A DNA stretch of 64,000 bases, from contig WBMZ01012761.1 in the NCBI GenBank assembly GCA_013400975.1, forward strand, positions 1-64,000, in the 5' to 3' direction. This DNA is from Atrichornis clamosus. Lineage: Eukaryota > Chordata > Aves > Passeriformes > Menuridae. Made by a program: the position numbers and the translations under genes. The notes beneath the pieces were generated by a model. It was not told where the DNA came from, ran no database searches, and saw nothing but the letters and a program-made list of their open reading frames with translations. Shown in pieces: positions 26,201 to 36,600 of the stretch. The first letter of the stretch is position 1; each line of letters opens with the position of its first letter.

Positions 26201-28404
26201 CAGCATCTTATTTGACTGGCATGGAAATTAAATAGAAGGATCCACCTGATCACATATATTTACACAATTATGGTTTTATACACTCTAGTGTCTTAAGTTT
26301 CTACAGCAAATGATGTAAGATAGATTTCTGATTGTTTGAAGGTGAAAAAAGTACACAGTAGTGAGAGGCATATTGAAGGATCAAATGAATTGCTAAAATT
26401 AGGAGGAATGAATGAAAAAATACTTGGCAAAAAGTGAGAAAAAAGAGACAGACGACAACTGACAAAGGAAAATCACTTCAGGAATGCAGTTACTGCTTCT
26501 GAGTTCAAAATTCAACAGCAAAAGAAAAGTATTTCTCTAGTAGGAAACAGATGGAAGGGAAAAGAACTTGAAAAGAAGACAAGGGAGAATTTAATTTTTT
26601 TTCTCAGCTGGCTGGTGTTCCTGGAATGTGTTATTATCTTGTGTTTTGGCCTGACTGATTTGGCCAATTTTGTTTATTGTTTCCTCTTCCCTGTGTAATA
26701 ACTCTTAAGTGTGCAGAGCCTGTCAAAATGGAGGTCATGGGCAACTGTGAGAGATGACAACTGCCATGGATCCTGTACTTATCACAACCAGGGAGTGCTG
26801 AAAGGGAGGCTAAATGCCTCTGAAGTGATCAGTCACCTGGCATTGCTATGCAGTTGTTCATCAAAGATCTTAGCCCTAGCACGGTTCGGGATAACTGGCT
26901 GGCAGCTGGTCCCAACAAGAGGGTCACTCTTCCTGCTTCTCCTTCAGTTCAGCAGTGACCACGATGTGTGGGATCCGTGTTTGAGGGCTTTGTCCTCAGT
27001 ACCACGCCAGTTCGATGAAGCCAGTTCTGGGTATTGTGATGATGCAGCATGAAACAGAGAAGCTGGGGGTGTTTTGAAGAACAGACACAGATGGAATACT
27101 GCAGAGAACTGGCACAAAGGCTGGTGTAAAGAGTTAAATGTGTGCAAGACTGCCAGGCAATGAGAGACATGTTGAAATACTATGCTTCCTGTGAAAAAAA
27201 GTCACGTAAGCAATGTTTAATTTAAGTGCTGCTGAACTCAGCAAATAGGTGTTCTACATATCACTTTCCATGCTGCCAGATTTTTAATCCACTGATGGTT
27301 TCTGTACACTCTTGACCTGCTGTAATAATCACTGCTTCTATCCAAGTGGTTGACTTGCACCAAGGGGAGAAAAGCCAAGGCACAGAAGTCCCCAGCTAGC
27401 TGCTCAATACAGGACTCAGAATTCAGCAGCATTTTTTGGCTGCTGCAGCAATTTTGCTATTGTGTTTCTAATTGTTTCATTCCAGTGGGGATATGCAATG
27501 TGTCAAAAGATGAAAATATTAATAGAGACTATCATGTATCATTCTCTACAAGTAGCTCGTTTTTGCAAAGGACAAAGTTGTGAGCTGATAAACCAGGGGT
27601 TAGGATTAAATCAGCCATTTCTATGGAGATAACTTCAGAGAAATACAGCTCTTCCTAGTGCTGATCAACTACTGATCCTACTCTAACTTGTAATGAAAGG
27701 ATTAGATGACAAGTGTCACCAACATTATTTCTGATGCTAAGAGATTGCTAATAATGTGATAGAAGTATGCTGTGAATATTGCATGAGGAAGGTTATCTAT
27801 AGAATAAGTTGAATAGGAAACTTGCTTTTTTGTACCCTGACAGCATAATTACAAATGCTTCTTGCTCCTTACACATGTCAGCTCTCTGCTTCTGCTGTTA
27901 GTTTATGAAGTAGTGTAGTGTGCTACACAGATCTGTCATGGTCCTTCTTGACCTAGAAAAGTCTGAGACTGGATAATCCAAAGTCATGCAAAATCAATGT
28001 GTTTTCACTCCAAGGGATATTGCCAGACTTTGAGTGCTACTCAAAAAAAAGAAAAAAGTAGAGATTAGTTTTTCTTAAATGAGCTAGCAAAAGAATTATT
28101 TGAAATAAAAGCACAGCAGTAGGTAGCAGGACACTTATTATCTCTTTCTGTTCCTACCGTGAAAATTCTTGTTGCCTCAGTTTACCCAGTTCTGTTTGAC
28201 AAGTGCCTCATAGAGGAGTTGCTTAGCTAGTGCAGTAGAGTGGTTGGTAAGATCATCATAGATCCTTGACAAAGATACAGTACAGCTCTAAAGTGTTATT
28301 ATAATGGTTTTCCTCACAGCTTTAGGAATATTGTATAAAAAGTTTTATTAGTTCTGTTTGGTAGAAATAAGAAATCATTCACAGCTGGTAATAGCTTTTA
28401 CGGG
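23226..28404. other. Unique non-coding DNA
   Basis: Mostly AT-rich sequence with no confident gene. The part at about 26680-27160 is more GC-rich than its flanks and holds an open frame of 113 codons (26711-27052, plus) with no recognised domain. I could not match it to a repeat family. A fossil-repeat-like phrase 'catcaacttcaatgg' lies near 23848. Confidence 0.5.
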
Positions 28405-28951
28405 TGTGCTGATTTTGGTTGGGGTAGAGTTGATTTTCTTTATAGTAGCTAGTATGGGGCTATGTTTTGGATTTCTGATGAAAACATTGTTGATACCACA
28501 ATGTTGTTTTAGCCATTGCTGAGCAGTGCTTGCACAGAGTCAAGGCCTTTTCAAATGCTTGCCACTCCACCCCATCAGTGAGGAGGCTGGACTACACAAA
28601 AAGTTGGGAGAAGACAGCTGATCCAAACTCACCTAAGGGATAATCTATACCACATGGCATCATGCTCAGAATATACAGCTGGGGGAAGAAGAAAGAAGGG
28701 AAACATTGGGAGTGATGGTGTTTGTGTTCCCAGGTCACCATTACATGAGATGGAACCCAGATTTCCCTTGCCCATAGGAAGGGGTGAATGAATTCCTTGT
28801 TTTGATTTCTTGTGTGAGCAGGTATACTGTCTTTGTCTTAACCCAAGAATTCTCTCACTTTTCCTCTTCTGATTCTCTCCCCCATCTCACTGAAGGGGAC
28901 TGAGTGAGCAGCTGTGTGGTACTTGGTTGCAGGCTGGGATTAAACCATGAT
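28405..28951 (+). mobile_element. Avian endogenous retrovirus solo LTR
   Basis: This 547-bp block is an LTR I recognise from many bird genomes. Characteristic stretches are 'gattttggttggggtagag' at the start, 'agtagctagtatggggctat', 'ttgctgagcagtgcttgcac', 'cagagtcaaggccttttc', 'catggcatcatgctcag', 'agctgggggaagaag', 'gaatgaattccttgttttg' and 'gattctctcccccatc', with 'ggattaaaccatga' at the end. The promoter TATA box is degraded (ATATAC near 28671, where the family usually has ATATAAAG). No retroviral genes lie on either side, so it is a solo LTR. Flanking pentamers ACGGG (28400-28404) and ACAAG (28952-28956) differ by two G-to-A transitions and may be a decayed target site duplication. Family and class are from memory. 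Confidence 0.9.
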
Positions 28952-29397
28952 AACAAGAAGTTTTGTTAGCTTGCCATTTTGTTTAAAAAATAAGTTTGGA
29001 GATTTTCCCCCTACTTTTATAATTTATTTAATTTGATCCATTTTAGTCTCTGTGCTTGAGTTTCCTGCATGATTAATTATATAAAATTAAAAATGTGATG
29101 AAATGCAAACTTTGTAAAATTGACGGATAATTATGTTTCTTATGTTAGTCAGCGAAACGAATGATGAAAAAAATACTATGGCCTGATCAAAACCATTAAA
29201 TAATTTAAAATGAGAACTTCAGAATCAGGTTAGAAGAATTATATTGAAAATAATGGTTATCTTTCTTTATAAGCTTTCTGATGTGTCCTATCTTTTGCAG
29301 GGCTTTTCTCTTGAAGAATGTTAAGCACATATTTGTAGTTAATTTGCTGATACTATGTGCATGAACTATTACTTTTTCTTAACTTCAAATTGTGCAG

Positions 29398-29550
29398 TTC
29401 ATTCTTTTCATTCCTAAAAGGATAAAGGCTAGGATTTTCCAAAGGAGCTTAGAGCATTTCGGTCTACATTTTAAAAGGTGCCTGAAGATTCAGATAGATG
29501 CCAAAGGGGATTTTTCAGAAGCACTCAGCTTTGCATTAGAAAAAATAAAG
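29398..29550 (+). other. Candidate 153-base exon within an old repeat
   Basis: An acceptor-like site (a TTTTTCTTAACTTC tract, then TGTGCAG ending at 29397) and a consensus donor GTGAGT at 29551 bracket 153 bases. One frame is open for exactly 51 codons, with stretches such as KRIKARIFQRSLEHFGL and GDFSEALSFALEKIK. The DNA also resembles old amniote interspersed repeats ('aggattttccaaaggagctt', 'gggatttttcagaagcac'), so this may be an exonised repeat or simply a repeat with fortuitous splice sites. No protein family is recognised. Confidence 0.22.
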
Positions 29551-29807
29551 GTGAGTATTGAAATTCTTGAAAATCATGCTGGGTTTGTATCAGTAGCCTT
29601 TAAGTTTCTACAGGTATTAAAATTGCCTTCTCTGGCTGTGCCTATTTAAGTAAGTAGTGCAACACAGTAGGAAGGGATTTGTAGAGCACAATGATGCTGA
29701 GAAGCTGACATTCACATTATTTAGTTTTGGGGTGTTTGTCTTCAGAAGAGCAGTAGTCTTGTCCCATAGATGAAATTCAGATTAGCAGATGGAGCACATT
29801 AAATATG

Positions 29808-30120
29808 TCACAGAATCCTAGAAGAAATGTTTGGAAAGAGTGCCTGGAAGTCCTCTAGTCCAATCTGCAGCTCAGTGAATCTACTGACAACTGAGTACTG
29901 AGTACTGCACTCCTCTCCCAGTGAAGAGTGCTTCAGAAGTCCAGCCTTAACCTCCCAAGCTGCAGCTTCTTTTATTGTTGGCTGCGTCTTGTGTTATTGT
30001 TTACCTCTACCAAGGTAACTTTGGCTCTCTGTTTTGTTTCCTGTCCAAACTGTGAGCATTAGTATAGAAGCACATGAAGCAGGATTGTGCCTTTGCAGCC
30101 TTCTCCTATGCAGACTTTTT
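29808..30120 (-). mobile_element. CR1 LINE 3' fragment, minus strand
   Basis: Read on the plus strand, the segment opens TCACAGAATCCTAGAAG, the complement of the CR1 terminal octamer region. 'ggaagtcctctagtccaatc' follows and fits the CR1 'aagatcatctagtccaacc' block. Further in, 'agccttaacctcccaagctg' and 'gccttctcctatgcagac' fit the CR1 3' region read in antisense. It has diverged a great deal. The inner boundary is unclear because similarity fades after about 30120. Confidence 0.65.
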
Positions 30121-31859
30121 CCAGACACACTGCTTTCTAGCTTACCTCTGGATGTAGCCCCCCTGGTTCAAAGCTCTCCTTGTTAGGTCACAATGTGTCT
30201 CTCCTAGTGCACTATGAAGAAAGAAAGCAAAGCCTTACTGGTGACTCAGGTACGTATCCAGTTGTTCTTCTGCCACATGGGGTCTATTCATCTTCCTCTT
30301 GACCAGAAGGATGGAAGAGAACACCACTTTGCCTTCTGTCTGTGCTTTCTTTCCACCATTATCCCTTGAGCAAGGCGCTGTAGTCTACCCTTGATGAGTC
30401 TCCAGGATTTCCCATTCATCGGGGATACCCTGTGTTGTCTATGTATTCCTGATGTTTTGATTGCCCCTGAAGCAATACAGCTTAAACCTGTCAGAAATCT
30501 TGACAGAAAGTTCTGGTTGGAAAAATTTTCTAATTGAAAAAACAAATGAACAAAGTCAGAATGGATGTTCTACATGGATGTTCAACGTGGATGTTATTGA
30601 ACTGCGATACATTATTGCGCATAGCTTTTGCCTTTAACCTCCTGAAGTCAGGAGTAGAGAATTCAGTGGAAGAGTCTAAATTGTCTGCACAATTCTGATC
30701 CCTAGATTCTCCATCAAAATCACATTCTGGTTTTACTCCCTGGCATCTTTCAAAAGCATTCCCTGTTCGGTCAATCTAGATTGACCCCATGAGGTCTCTT
30801 ACAGTCTTCTATAGGAACACGCTGGAAGATCCATTGAATTTCCAACCTCACTCCTCATATTTTACGATTGGTATAGAGCTGTAAAGAAAAGTAAAAATAC
30901 AGTTGTTGCTTCTAATCTGGAGGCCTAAGTACTATTTCCAAACTGATGTTTATTTACTGTGACACTAGACCAGATACATAACTCCCCTCCACCCCTATAT
31001 TTTCCATATAGCAAAAATAAAAGCATAGTGTATAATTCATGACTGTCCATATAGGGATGTTATAGCAATTACATACTTTTATAGATACCTTAAATGTCAG
31101 TTTTGTCATGCAAAGTATAACAAGTCAATTAGAATTGCCTTAAGCTTCTACTTTATTATTATGGTTATCAGATAACTGGGTACAAAATCTGGCTATGGTG
31201 AAGTAAGATCTAATTTTCCAGGCTGTCAGCTTACTACTTGGGTACATTACGTTATACTGCTGTGAAGTAAAATTTGTCCTTTCCATGGATTAGTTGCTTT
31301 TTTCAAATTCCTCTCTGAGTTTGGCCCAGAAAATCTTGTTTAAGTGTTCATTGCCTCAAAGAAATATATCAGGGTTGGAAAAAGTGCTTTCCTCTTACGG
31401 AAGCTTTGCTGGTTTTTCCCCATCAAGCTTTACTTTTGTTTTTATATGGTTTTGTCCTTAATTAGGCTCTTAATTACTTTCTCTGAAACCACAGTAAGTC
31501 TCATTGCTTTGTAATTCCCCTGATCTCCTGTGACTTCTTATTTTAAATATAGATGGTGTTTTATGTGAACAGATTGTTATCCTCAAAAATAATTGCTGTT
31601 GTAAAGCCTGTATTTTGTATCCTTTGCTATATCAACACTGCTTCAAACTTTATTTCATTCAAAGTTTTCAAGCCAGTTCTGGTCCTGTACCCTGGAAAAT
31701 TTCTAACGTTTTGACTGTTTTTCTGACTTTGTGCTGTATTCTGTGTAGTTGTTCTGCGTTCATTGAAAAAAAAAAGATGATACTTCTTCCATTAGCAGTA
31801 TTCCATCTATGGTCAGCACTGGTGTAAAGGAAACAATCAACTATGAAAACAGTTCCACA
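30121..31859. other. Unique non-coding DNA
   Basis: No gene or transposon is recognised. A 13-bp tandem triplet at 30561-30598 is listed separately. An 85-codon minus-strand open frame (30288-30545) has no recognised domain. Confidence 0.5.
30561..30598. repeat. 13-bp tandem repeat, about three units
   Basis: Units ATGGATGTTCTAC, ATGGATGTTCAAC and GTGGATGTTATT follow head to tail. It is a short minisatellite-like array with no evident role. Confidence 0.75.
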
Positions 31860-31989
31860 AAGATAATGAGGAGAAATAGGCAGGTGGGTCAGCAGGATCA
31901 GCCAGCCTGGAGAAGGAAGAGCCTCTGGTATGCTTTTCACAGGATGGAAGGTTGTGTGCACAAGGGTGTGTGCAGGAGAGTGTCTGCTG

Positions 31990-32370
31990 CGTTAAGGGTA
32001 TTCTGGTCAAGGACCTTTTAAAAGACAAGGGATAATTGGAAAAGGAGGAAGCCATAAACAAGAACATAGAAGGACACAAAACTGACAAACAAATGATAAG
32101 GGAGGCAGTGGTGAGAACCGAAGCTGATCAATCACACTAATTGATAGAGGCTTGTGAGAGTGTCAGAATGTTTATTCCAGGGAGGTAATCTGGAGACCTG
32201 ATCAGGGACCTTGTCAGTTTGGAATCCAATGGAAAAAGGAGGAAGCCAGAAACCCACATGTACCAAGACACAGGCCTGATAAAGCAAACATGGAGACAGT
32301 GATAAAACACAGATCTCACCACTCTCTAATTGTGGGCTATCAAGGAACCACAGATGACACTTTCAAGAAG
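31990..32370 (+). repeat. Degenerate tandem duplication, unit about 190 bp
   Basis: Two head-to-tail copies share 'ggaccttt/ggaccttg', GGAAAAGGAGGAAGCCA (32038) versus GGAAAAAGGAGGAAGCCA (32231), 'aaggacacaaaactgacaaa' versus 'aagacacaggcctgataaa', and a closing 'cacactaattg / cactctctaattg'. The offset is 190-195 bases. It lies in the 5' part of the LTR-like element and was probably present before that element inserted. Confidence 0.75.
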
Positions 32371-32431
32371 GTCAACCTGGACTTTGAAACAGATACAATT
32401 GTAAGCCAGGGCGACTCTACCAGGAGGTGGA

Positions 32432-32467
32432 CAAGGATGGATAGATCTATCCAAGGATGGATAGATC
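32432..32467. repeat. 20-bp direct repeat with internal palindrome
   Basis: CAAGGATGGATAGATC occurs at 32432-32447 and again at 32452-32467. The junction holds a perfect 14-bp palindrome, GGATAGATCTATCC (32439-32452), which could be a protein-binding site in the LTR-like element. Confidence 0.7.
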
Positions 32468-33423
32468 AGTACAAACCCATGGGGAGTCTGCAGGAGAAGG
32501 AGACTGGTGTCTTGTATAATGAGGCTGGTTAGTACATTGTCTGACCAAGCTCTGCATCTGATCTCTGCATTGCGTCCTATCTTCTTATGTCTTACTAAAT
32601 ATTTTCCTATCTGTCTCTCTGTATCCTCACTCTTTGTCCGTGTGTGGGTGTGCTGCAAGGACAAAGTACCAGTCACTGGGGAGACCTGTATGTGTGTCAG
32701 TGGGTTTAGTGCTGGCCACTGGAGTCCGGCCAGGAGCGAGGGTGCTTGTGCTGGCAGCTACTGGAGCCAGAGGGGCCTCCGTGCCTTCTGCTGGAGTAAG
32801 TGCAGGTCTTTAACTTCCAGCCACTAGGACAGGACCGCTGTGTGTTCCCAGCTACTGCGGGGGCAGAGGTGTGAGAGAGGCAAGTGAGGGGCTCAGTGCT
32901 GGTGGCTGAAGTGGCACTGTGGGTCACAGCCTGTACACCAGGTGCCAGCTGCTGCTCCGTCTTCCCAAACAGGTATACATGAGGGGTGGGGCTTTTGCTA
33001 GCAAACCTCAAGCTGGTCCAGACAGCGATGAGGGGGTCTCAAGTCTGGACTGGAGCATTAGGTGGGCAGAAGGTCTGTGCTGGTAGGTCCAGGGGAACTT
33101 GCAAATGTGAAATGCATGAGGGATGAGTGTAGAGCATGTATGTTTGCTAGTGAGCATCAAGCTGAAGTAGCTGGTGAGTAGGGTACCTGGGTGCTGGACG
33201 GACACAGTACTGTGCTTGTACCCGAGGGAATGGAAAGTATGTGTGTGCTGGTGAATCTAGAGATTCATGTGTGTGCCTGCACTAGTGACCTCCTCTCTAT
33301 CAGCTGAAGAGGAGGAGGGCACTTGTCTGCCTGTCTTGTGTTTTATGAGCTCTGTGTGTAGGCGCTGTTGAGGACAACACCTTGTCTGTGGCAGCCTGTG
33401 TGACCAGCGGTGTCAGTGTCCTC

Positions 33424-33462
33424 TGTGTGTGTGTGTGTGTGTGTGCACATGCATGTGTGTGT
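33424..33462. repeat. (TG)n microsatellite
   Basis: Eleven perfect TG units are followed by an imperfect GCACATGCATGTGTGTGT extension. It sits inside the LTR-like element. The length is likely to vary between individuals. Confidence 0.9.
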
Positions 33463-33640
33463 CTCTGGGACGTGTGCAGCTTTGCTACAAGTTGAAGCTG
33501 CAATCAGGAAAGCAGCAGTCACGTCCCTCAGGCTGGCAGGGACCATGGGTATCCAGGCACTGGGCTGGGCTTCAGCAGCTGGGCAAGAGGGTCCTGAGCT
33601 GGAGCTGTTGCGGGACGTGGCAGTGAATGTAACATCACTT

Positions 33641-36600
33641 AGCAGAATCATAATTTCAGATACTGCATCATCCTTTATAAATCCCTTTTAAAACGTTGTG
33701 GGCTAATTACAGATGGAATGACCTTCCATGGGAATACACATTTAGAGCCTCTGCCTCTCCTTTCATTAAGTTGTGATATACTTGTTGATCTGCATTGGGC
33801 AAGAGCCCAATAAACTACAATTACTATTGATCAGAAGATGTGTAGTAACAGCTTGTCTCCACTGCCTGCTCCCTTATGCACTCTCAGGTGCCTGAGGCAT
33901 TGTTGTGCTTTGTCCTTCCAAGCGGGAGCACAGGGTAGAGGCCTTAGCAGGCACAGAGTGTAGCACTGGGTTGGCGTAATGTGATAAAAAATGTTGGGAG
34001 GAAGATAAGGACCAGGGGCAGGGGAGGTGAGAAGGGAGGAGTATATTACTTCACGATATAGAGTGTGTGACTGGAGGGTGTAAAGGATAATGCATCTAGG
34101 TGGCAGTTTCCAGTGAGAGCACGGAGGAGCTGGGGGCAGCCAGCTGAATATGGAATCTTCTTTCAGGATCAAAGGCTGACTACTGCCTAAAATAGCTCCC
34201 AATAAAAGCTGTCATACGTGTTTTTAAGACACTTATGAAGTGCTTTTCAAGTCTTACCTTTATGAACAAATAGTTTACAGGAAATAATTGTAAATGTTAA
34301 ATGTATATGTATTCTAGGTAGAATGCCAACATCTGAGGTTTGGAAACTCAAAAGTAAAGTAAATTGTCCTGTCTCTTGTCCTGATGGTGGGAAACTGATC
34401 TGTTACTGGGACTGTGAAAAAATGCAAGATCATGTAAGTGTGTAGGTAGGTTCTCTACCTTTGTAAATTATTTGCCAATTTCAGTGATGTTTTGGCCGCT
34501 GATGGCTGTTGATGATCCAGAGATACCTCTTTTTATGTGTTGATATGAACTAATGGGCTGTGTCATCTGAGTGAAGGTAGGCTTGTAGTTCTCTGGTTTA
34601 CATAGTCTGATTTTTGCTCCACATTTCCCTTTTGAGTGATCACTTACTTATTTAATGTGTGAACTTGTTAGAGTTGGTTTCTGTAAGAAGAAAAAGTGCA
34701 AATATGTTCAAGGAGCTTATAGATCATTCTAGCTATCAATATGATACAAAACTAATAATTCTGAGCAATTTATTCAGTGATGCATTGGAAATTACTATGT
34801 ACTGCCATCAGGTTCAGGAAACTTAAGATAAAAAATAATCTGAATGAAGTTGAGTATTGAAGAAAGTGCCAGTAGCTCTCCTGTTTTATTTCTGTTTCCT
34901 ATAATTTTATACAATAAGAGGTCTAATCTTTCTGTCAATATCTCTAGTGCAAAAACATCCCATATATTTCCTGGTAAATGTACTAAGGCTAGAAATTTTT
35001 TCTAAATGCTGTTTCAGAGCATTACACTGATTTTATTTTGGATATTTTTTTAAGATTGCTTTTGTGAATTATTTGGTCACAAAGGAGAAGTATAGAACAG
35101 TATATCTTCTCCTATTTATGGATTCTACAGATGTGACACTATACACAGACCTTGCTCAGATATTCCTATTGTAGCAGGAAAAAGTAATCCAAACCACTAG
35201 ATATACATAAGAAATTGCCTTGGCAGTCATAGCAGATCTCTTAGTGCTTATTGTTTTTTTTATCAGATGAGCACTTTATTCCAGGTTTTAAATCCCCTAG
35301 ATGGCACTACAGAATGCAGTATTTAAATGCTTCGTACAATGCTATTAAATAGATGATGTTAAATAATTTTTTTCTTGAAAAATAAACATTTATGAGTTGT
35401 TTAACAAAATGAAATAAAAGACAAAGCTTTTGTTTAATACATGCATGGTATTTTGGCATGTCCCAATGTACAAAAAGTGGAACAGTATGCTAGACATGTG
35501 CCAGATCACATATAACCCTTTCTGCTCATGTGGTCCAGATGGTGGCTGTCAGTTTCAAATCCAGATTTGGGCCTCCAGGTCTGAATTGGAAAACAAGTGT
35601 GTTCAATCTAGAGGGATTAAAAATCAGGAAAGAAAACAAGAGTTGTTTTGTATTAGAAACATACTTGGCACTTGAAAGTACTAAAAATGTCTATTGCAAA
35701 GAGTTGTTGTTTAAGACCACGTAAGAGATTTTAAGATTTTAATTGGTATTTAAATTTCATGCTTTAGTTGCAGGTACCTTGCATGCTGGACCTCATGGGA
35801 ATCCTGATAGTTTGTATTACCCCTGAGCATTTCTTTCGCAGTTGGTGTGTCATTGTCTGCAGATCACTGCAGTAAATACTTTACTGTACTGCTGAAAAGA
35901 GAGAAAAACATTGCCATCTGCAACTACAGCTTGCAAATTACAGCTTGCAATCGTCTGCTATTAAATAAAGACACTTTAACAATATTTTGGGTTTTAAATT
36001 AGCAATTTACATCACAAGATGCTGAAAATACTAGTCTTTTAATACAGCAATTTTCTTTCTTTTTAACCAGGCATCAACATGTATTGAATTAAAAAAAAAA
36101 AGAGAGTAATACAAACCAATGTTTACTTAAACAATAGCCACTGACAGCAAGAGACACACAGATGGAAATCCAATCGCTTCCATCTCAGTGGGAGGTTTCA
36201 TTGGAGGACCTTGATGGGGATGTGATTGGACTGCAACACTCTAATTTACATCACGGAGAATCTATCATGATGCCTTTTCCATGGTGCTTCTCTGCCAAAC
36301 TAGGTCTCCTGTGAGAAACTGGTCACAAGCAGGGAGAAGGAAGGAAAGACTTCAGTGTGAATGAGAGGAAAAAGCAGAGTTTCAAGTACTGCAAAATACA
36401 GGCTGTCTTGCAATAGTCTGCTGTTCTGTGGACACAAGTAATGGCAGAACATGCCTTTGGATTGTTTTTTTGAAGAGTGGTGAAGAGGACAGCAGAGGAG
36501 CTATATGGCATATTTGATGTGTGGTGCATATTGCCCTATAGGTTAAGGAAGAGAATTGCATAATGTCCTGCCAGGAAATGTCCCAAAATGTCCTTTTTTA

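Larger units (their letters stand above)
31860..33640 (+). mobile_element. GC-rich LTR-like interspersed repeat
   Basis: This GC- and TG-rich block stands out from the AT-rich flanks. It is related to the block at 49.5-50.1 kb read in reverse, so it is a dispersed repeat. Shared phrases, in the same order, include 'tgctgcaaggac', 'ctactggagccagagg', 'ctggagtaagtgcagg' and 'caggtgccagctgctg'. Its 5' part contains a ~190-bp internal duplication and its 3' part carries a (TG)n tract. The long GC-rich non-coding body with internal degenerate repeats suits a retroviral LTR of an avian ERV, but the TG...CA ends are not located. The open frames in it (up to 116 codons on several frames) are not genes. 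Outer limits are approximate. Confidence 0.6.

Noticed and set aside
32290..33691. Cluster of 64-116-codon frames on both strands
   Set aside because: They fall in the GC- and TG-rich LTR-like repeat and partly translate the (TG)n tract. No frame has a recognised domain.
33831..34202. 123-codon minus-strand frame
   Set aside because: No recognised domain, no clear splice sites, and it lies next to a GC-rich repeat. It is too weak to call a gene.
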